Of a DNA stretch of 64,000 nucleotides, positions 60,649 to 64,000 are shown piece after piece. Each line of letters starts with the position of its first letter. Position 1 is the first letter of the stretch. The notes under the pieces were generated by a model. It did not search any database. It was given only the letters and a program-made list of their open reading frames with translations, and had not been told where the DNA came from. The stretch is taken from assembly GCA_021772015.1 (NCBI GenBank), contig JAETNS010000010.1, forward strand, positions 60,059-124,058, read 5' to 3'. The translations under genes were made by a program, and so were the position numbers. Source of the stretch: Prevotellaceae bacterium (lineage in GTDB: Bacteria; Bacteroidota; Bacteroidia; Bacteroidales; Muribaculaceae).

Positions 60649-61794
60649 ATGATCATCGGTTTTGACGGGAAACGCGCCATAGAGAACAACACAGGTCTGG
60701 GAAATTACTCCCGCCTGCTGGTGGAAGTGCTCGCAGACAGATATCCCGAAAACAATTATATCCTCTATGCCCCCGCGCTTAAGGATAACAACCGTATGTT
60801 GCGGCTTCTGGAACACCGCAACATCGACATATCAACGCCCGCCAATTCCATGGGACGGGCCTTCGGCAGCGTGTGGCGTTCAAAAGGGATAACCGGCTGT
60901 CTTGTGGAAGACCATGTAGGCCTGTATCACGGGCTGTCGGGAGAGTTGCCGATCAATATACGCGATTTCAACAACCCGACGGTCCTCACCATCCACGACG
61001 TGATTTTCAGACGCTTCCCGGAATGCTACAACCCTATTGACCGCAAAATATACGATTACAAGTTCAACAGATCGGCTCAGGAAGCCACCCGTATCATAGC
61101 GATCTCCGAGCAGACAAAGAGAGACATAATGGAATTTTACGACATCCCGGAGGAGAAGATCGACGTGATCTACCAAGGATGTCATGCCCAGTTCCACCGC
61201 GTCCCTTCCGAGAAAGAAATCGAGATAGTGAAAAAGAAATACGGCCTCGACAATCCCTACATAATCACGGTCGGCACGGTCGAGACCCGAAAGAACCAGG
61301 CGATGGCCGTCAGGGGGATACGCGGACTGCCCGATGAACTTGACCTCGTGATTGTCGGTCGCCGTACGCCTTACGCGAAGACCCTTGACAAATACATCTC
61401 GACATATTCGATCGAATCACGTGTCAAATTTATCGAGCATGCCGACTTCGCTGACCTTCCGGCCCTATACGCGGGAGCTTTCTGCTCCTCCTACACCTCA
61501 CGTTATGAGGGGTTCGGAATCCCGGTGATCGAAAGCCTCAGTGTAGGCACACCTGTGGTTGTGGCTACCGGATCCTGCCTGGAGGAAGCAGCAGGGCCCT
61601 CCTCTCCGGCCGTCGACCCCGACGATGTCGAGGAATGGATCAACACCCTCAAGGAGATGATCAACTATCCCGCCTCAAGAGACAAGATCGCCCGCGAGGG
61701 GATGAAATATGTCAGGCGGTTCAATGACGAGGACATGGCCACCCGCACAATGGCGACATATATGAAAGCAATTGAAGAATACGACGGAGAATGA
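60649..61794 (+). CDS. GT4-family glycosyltransferase
   Basis: The 381-residue GT-B enzyme has an N-terminal start GFDGKRAIENNTGLGNYSR that resembles mannosyltransferases of GT4, the linker IITVGTVETRKNQ, and the EX7E-type motif EGFGIPVIES in the nucleotide-sugar lobe. The donor and acceptor cannot be told from sequence. Its last four bases are the start of the next gene (ATGA), so both are co-translated. The likely role is envelope glycan or protein glycosylation (inference). Confidence 0.88.
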   Translation: MIIGFDGKRAIENNTGLGNYSRLLVEVLADRYPENNYILYAPALKDNNRMLRLLEHRNIDISTPANSMGRAFGSVWRSKGITGCLVEDHVGLYHGLSGELPINIRDFNNPTVLTIHDVIFRRFPECYNPIDRKIYDYKFNRSAQEATRIIAISEQTKRDIMEFYDIPEEKIDVIYQGCHAQFHRVPSEKEIEIVKKKYGLDNPYIITVGTVETRKNQAMAVRGIRGLPDELDLVIVGRRTPYAKTLDKYISTYSIESRVKFIEHADFADLPALYAGAFCSSYTSRYEGFGIPVIESLSVGTPVVVATGSCLEEAAGPSSPAVDPDDVEEWINTLKEMINYPASRDKIAREGMKYVRRFNDEDMATRTMATYMKAIEEYDGE

Positions 61795-62804
61795 AAGCTG
61801 ACAGCAACAATAAACCCCGCCTGCTGGTAGTTGGAGCGGGGGGATTCATCGGGGGATTCATCTGCCGGGAAGGTATCGCCCGAGGCATGAACGTCACCGC
61901 TGCCGTCAGGGAATCGACATCCCGGCGGTTCCTCACCGATCCGGCGTTGGACTTTCTGGTGCTCGACTATGACGATCCCTCACAGATAGAGACCGCCTTG
62001 GCCTCAAGTGAGCCTTGGGATTATATAATATACAATCTCGGAGCCACCAAAGCCGCCACGTTTCCTGAATTCAACCTGGTCAACTTCGAGTACCTGCGCC
62101 GATTCGTCGAAGCGTTGAAAAAGACAGGAAGAGTCCCCCGGAGATTCCTCTACATGAGTTCGTTGTCAGCTCTCGGCCCGGGCGACGAGAAAGGATACAA
62201 ACCTCTCGACGCAGCCACTGTCCCCAATCCAAACACCCGCTACGGCCTGTCGAAAATCAAGGCGGAGAACTACCTCGAGTACCAAAGCGATATACCATAT
62301 ATAATTTTCCGTCCGACGGGAGTCTACGGGCCTCATGAGAAAGACTATCTGATGATGGTAAAATCTATCGATTCCCATTTTGATTTCGGGGTAGGATACA
62401 AGCCACAGATGCTGACATTCATATATGTCGACGACCTTGTCAGGGCTATGTTCGACGCGTTGGCCTCCGGCGTGTTGAAAAAGAAATACATCATCTCGGA
62501 GGAGCGGTCATATACCCAGACGGAGTTCCGCCGCATTGTGGCCGAAGAGTTAGGGAAAAAATGGGTTATTCCCATCCGTCTACCGTTATGGACCGCCTGG
62601 ATCGCATCATTCGTGGCTGAAAAGATCGGCCATTTCCGGGCTAAGCCTTCCACCCTAAACCGTGACAAATTCAAGATAATGAAACAACGCAACTGGAACG
62701 CCGATGTATCCGAAGCGCAACGCGATTTCGGGTTCAAGACCCGGTTTTCGTTGCGTGACGGCATACGCGAGACTGTTCGTGCTTACAGGAAAGACAAAAA
62801 CTGA
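61791..62804 (+). CDS. NAD(P)-dependent epimerase/dehydratase (extended SDR)
   Basis: The 337-residue Rossmann enzyme has LLVVGAGGFIGGFICR (GxxGxxG at residues about 15-21), catalytic Ser123/Ser124 and the Tyr151-x3-Lys155 pair in YGLSKIKAENY. FRPTGVYGP is typical of nucleotide-sugar epimerases. The substrate is unknown. The four-base overlap with the glycosyltransferase suggests they act on the same sugar. The small membrane protein after it starts 5 nt later. Confidence 0.86.
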   Translation: MKADSNNKPRLLVVGAGGFIGGFICREGIARGMNVTAAVRESTSRRFLTDPALDFLVLDYDDPSQIETALASSEPWDYIIYNLGATKAATFPEFNLVNFEYLRRFVEALKKTGRVPRRFLYMSSLSALGPGDEKGYKPLDAATVPNPNTRYGLSKIKAENYLEYQSDIPYIIFRPTGVYGPHEKDYLMMVKSIDSHFDFGVGYKPQMLTFIYVDDLVRAMFDALASGVLKKKYIISEERSYTQTEFRRIVAEELGKKWVIPIRLPLWTAWIASFVAEKIGHFRAKPSTLNRDKFKIMKQRNWNADVSEAQRDFGFKTRFSLRDGIRETVRAYRKDKN

Positions 62805-62809
62805 CCCCG

Positions 62810-63118
62810 ATGATGGAAGAGAACGACAAAAACGGCCCCCGGCGCGTCCCTTGGTGGATAATACTGGTGATCATCCTCTGCGCTCTGCCGGGAATCTGCT
62901 TTCCATGGCTGGGCAGTCTGCTCACCTCGGGCAATACGATGATAGAAGGGTTGACATGGTTCTACCCCCTTTACACCATTGTCTCCGCGCTGCTTGCCTG
63001 GCAATGCTACGGGAGGCGGACATTGCTCACATGGATCATCCTCGCGCTTCTGCTCCTTAGCCACGGATGCTTCCTTTATCTGGCCACCTCCCTGGATGGC
63101 TACGCGAACTATCGATGA
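62810..63118 (+). CDS. Small membrane protein, unknown function
   Basis: The 102-residue protein has three hydrophobic segments (about 16-36, 45-65 and 70-92) separated by short polar turns and a charged N-terminus (MMEENDKNGPRR). No family motif is recognised. It follows the epimerase by 5 nt and is probably part of the same transcript. It ends 32 nt before the sirtuin start. Confidence 0.7.
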   Translation: MMEENDKNGPRRVPWWIILVIILCALPGICFPWLGSLLTSGNTMIEGLTWFYPLYTIVSALLAWQCYGRRTLLTWIILALLLLSHGCFLYLATSLDGYANYR

Positions 63119-63150
63119 CCGGGATACGTTGATTCTTGAAACCATAGACC

Positions 63151-63843
63151 ATGAAAAAGAAATTAGTCATATCGACAGGCGCAGGCATGAGCGCCGAAAG
63201 CGGCATCAACACATTCCGCGATGCCGGCGGATTGTGGGAAAACTACGATGTAATGGAAGTGGCCTCGGCTGACGGGTTCCGCCGCAATCCGGCTCTTATC
63301 CACAAGTTCTACAACGCCCGGCGCAAGGAACTGCTCGACGCGAAACCAAATGCCGGCCATCTCGGGCTCGTTGACCTGGAGAAAGACTATGACGTGTATA
63401 TCATCACCCAGAATGTCGACAACCTCCACGAAAAGGCCGGATCAAGCAATATCCTCCATCTTCATGGGGAACTGATGAAAGTACGCGCCCTTGACGACGA
63501 GTCGAAGGTCTATGAGCTTCATCCATCCGACCCATACTTCGAGACATCTCCCGATACGGTAATTGACGGCCACCATGTCCGTCCACATATCGTCTTTTTT
63601 CAGGAAGCGGTTCCCAACATAGAGCCTGCCGTTCAGCTTGTGGAGGAGGCTGACATCTTCGTTGTCATAGGCACATCCCTGAATGTCTATCCTGCCGCCG
63701 GTCTTCTACATTATGTCAGGCCCGGGGTCCCGGTATATTACATCGATCCCAAGCCGGCAGCCGTGCCGCAGGGAGTGACTGTGATCCCCCTCCCCGCCAC
63801 ACAAGGAGTCGCCCGTCTGGCCTCGATCCTCCGCCAGAAATGA
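63151..63843 (+). CDS. Sirtuin, class III-type NAD-dependent deacylase lacking zinc cysteines
   Basis: The 230-residue protein has the NAD-binding GAGMSAESGINTFRD, the QNVD motif (87-90) and catalytic His105 in ILHLHGEL. Tyr54 and Arg57 (FYNARR) match the residues that let SIRT5 and CobB accept succinyl or malonyl lysine. The two CxxC pairs that bind structural zinc in most sirtuins are absent: the region between His105 and RPHIVFF has no cysteine. From memory, other Bacteroidales sirtuins share this, so it should still fold. It removes acyl groups from lysines using NAD. Confidence 0.9.
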   Translation: MKKKLVISTGAGMSAESGINTFRDAGGLWENYDVMEVASADGFRRNPALIHKFYNARRKELLDAKPNAGHLGLVDLEKDYDVYIITQNVDNLHEKAGSSNILHLHGELMKVRALDDESKVYELHPSDPYFETSPDTVIDGHHVRPHIVFFQEAVPNIEPAVQLVEEADIFVVIGTSLNVYPAAGLLHYVRPGVPVYYIDPKPAAVPQGVTVIPLPATQGVARLASILRQK

Positions 63844-64000
63844 CCGATCGAGAAGATCATCCAATTAGAGGGTATTTAATAACCTCTGTTAAATTCTAAC
63901 CGTTCAAGGGTGAATAATGAAATCAGAGTTAAACTCATCGCATATTTTGGCCGGTTTTGCCTTTTTCGATCGTCGTGATGCCCGCATCACTTCCTCCTCA
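63844..64000. other. Intergenic end of window
   Basis: The 157 nt after the sirtuin contain no ORF and no clear hairpin. The sequence is AT-rich near 63870-63950. Confidence 0.6.

Noticed and set aside
1..64000. CRISPR array, insertion sequence, prophage or integrative-element machinery
   Set aside because: I looked for regularly spaced repeats, transposase, integrase, relaxase and Cas motifs and saw none.

Overview
The window is about 64 kb of chromosome from a Bacteroidota bacterium, most likely order Bacteroidales and plausibly Muribaculaceae-like (the family is inference). Support comes from many promoters of the Bacteroidota type (TTTG, 19-21 nt, TAnnTTTG), a complete Bacteroidetes-style mur/fts cluster, DUF4270 and C10-protease proteins, secreted proteins with short C-terminal domains resembling type IX secretion tails, and a fumarate reductase of the order cytochrome b - flavoprotein - iron-sulfur. 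GC is moderate to high in the housekeeping parts and clearly lower at about 39.9-41.9 kb and 43.3-47.1 kb, the two accessory islands.

Layout. 0-5.4 kb: a partial MscS channel, a DUF805 membrane protein, a patatin outer-membrane phospholipase and a FadL-type porin. 5.5-11.3 kb: a minus-strand run dsbD - mazG - secreted protein - topB - small Cys-rich membrane protein. 11.4-16.1 kb: a starch-synthase-like protein, a DUF4270 lipoprotein, tRNA-Cys, a very long hairpin and a GH5_8-type mannanase. 16.5-20.5 kb: polA and meaB. 20.9-36.5 kb: the division and wall cluster rsmH-ftsL-ftsI-murE-mraY-murD-ftsW-murG-murC-ftsQ-ftsA-ftsZ, ending in a strong terminator. MurE carries DNPR, so the wall should contain meso-diaminopimelate. 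mraZ is not in front of rsmH.

36.8-47 kb is the accessory part. It holds a 1010-residue coiled-coil surface lipoprotein; a KilA-N gene boxed between two 110-bp direct repeats that copy the 3' end of a neighbouring HTH gene; a Bcr/CflA-type exporter; and a three-gene overlapping operon (GIY-YIG-like protein, LRR/MBG surface protein, small hypothetical protein). That operon is preceded by a perfect promoter and a roughly 360-nt leader whose structured, U-tract-ended hairpin looks like an attenuator or a small RNA.

47.2-51 kb: frdB, frdA and frdC; FrdC has an extra 11-cysteine tail. 51.4-56.6 kb: two tandem C10 cysteine proteases. 56.7-63.8 kb: a lipoprotein, ribonuclease Z, a thioredoxin-like protein, lpxB, an Lrp regulator, then a glycosyltransferase, an SDR epimerase, a small membrane protein and a sirtuin lacking the zinc cysteines. 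The best candidates for something undescribed are the KilA-N repeat cassette, the leader RNA with its operon, and the cysteine-rich tail of FrdC. No CRISPR array, transposase, integrase or rRNA gene was seen.
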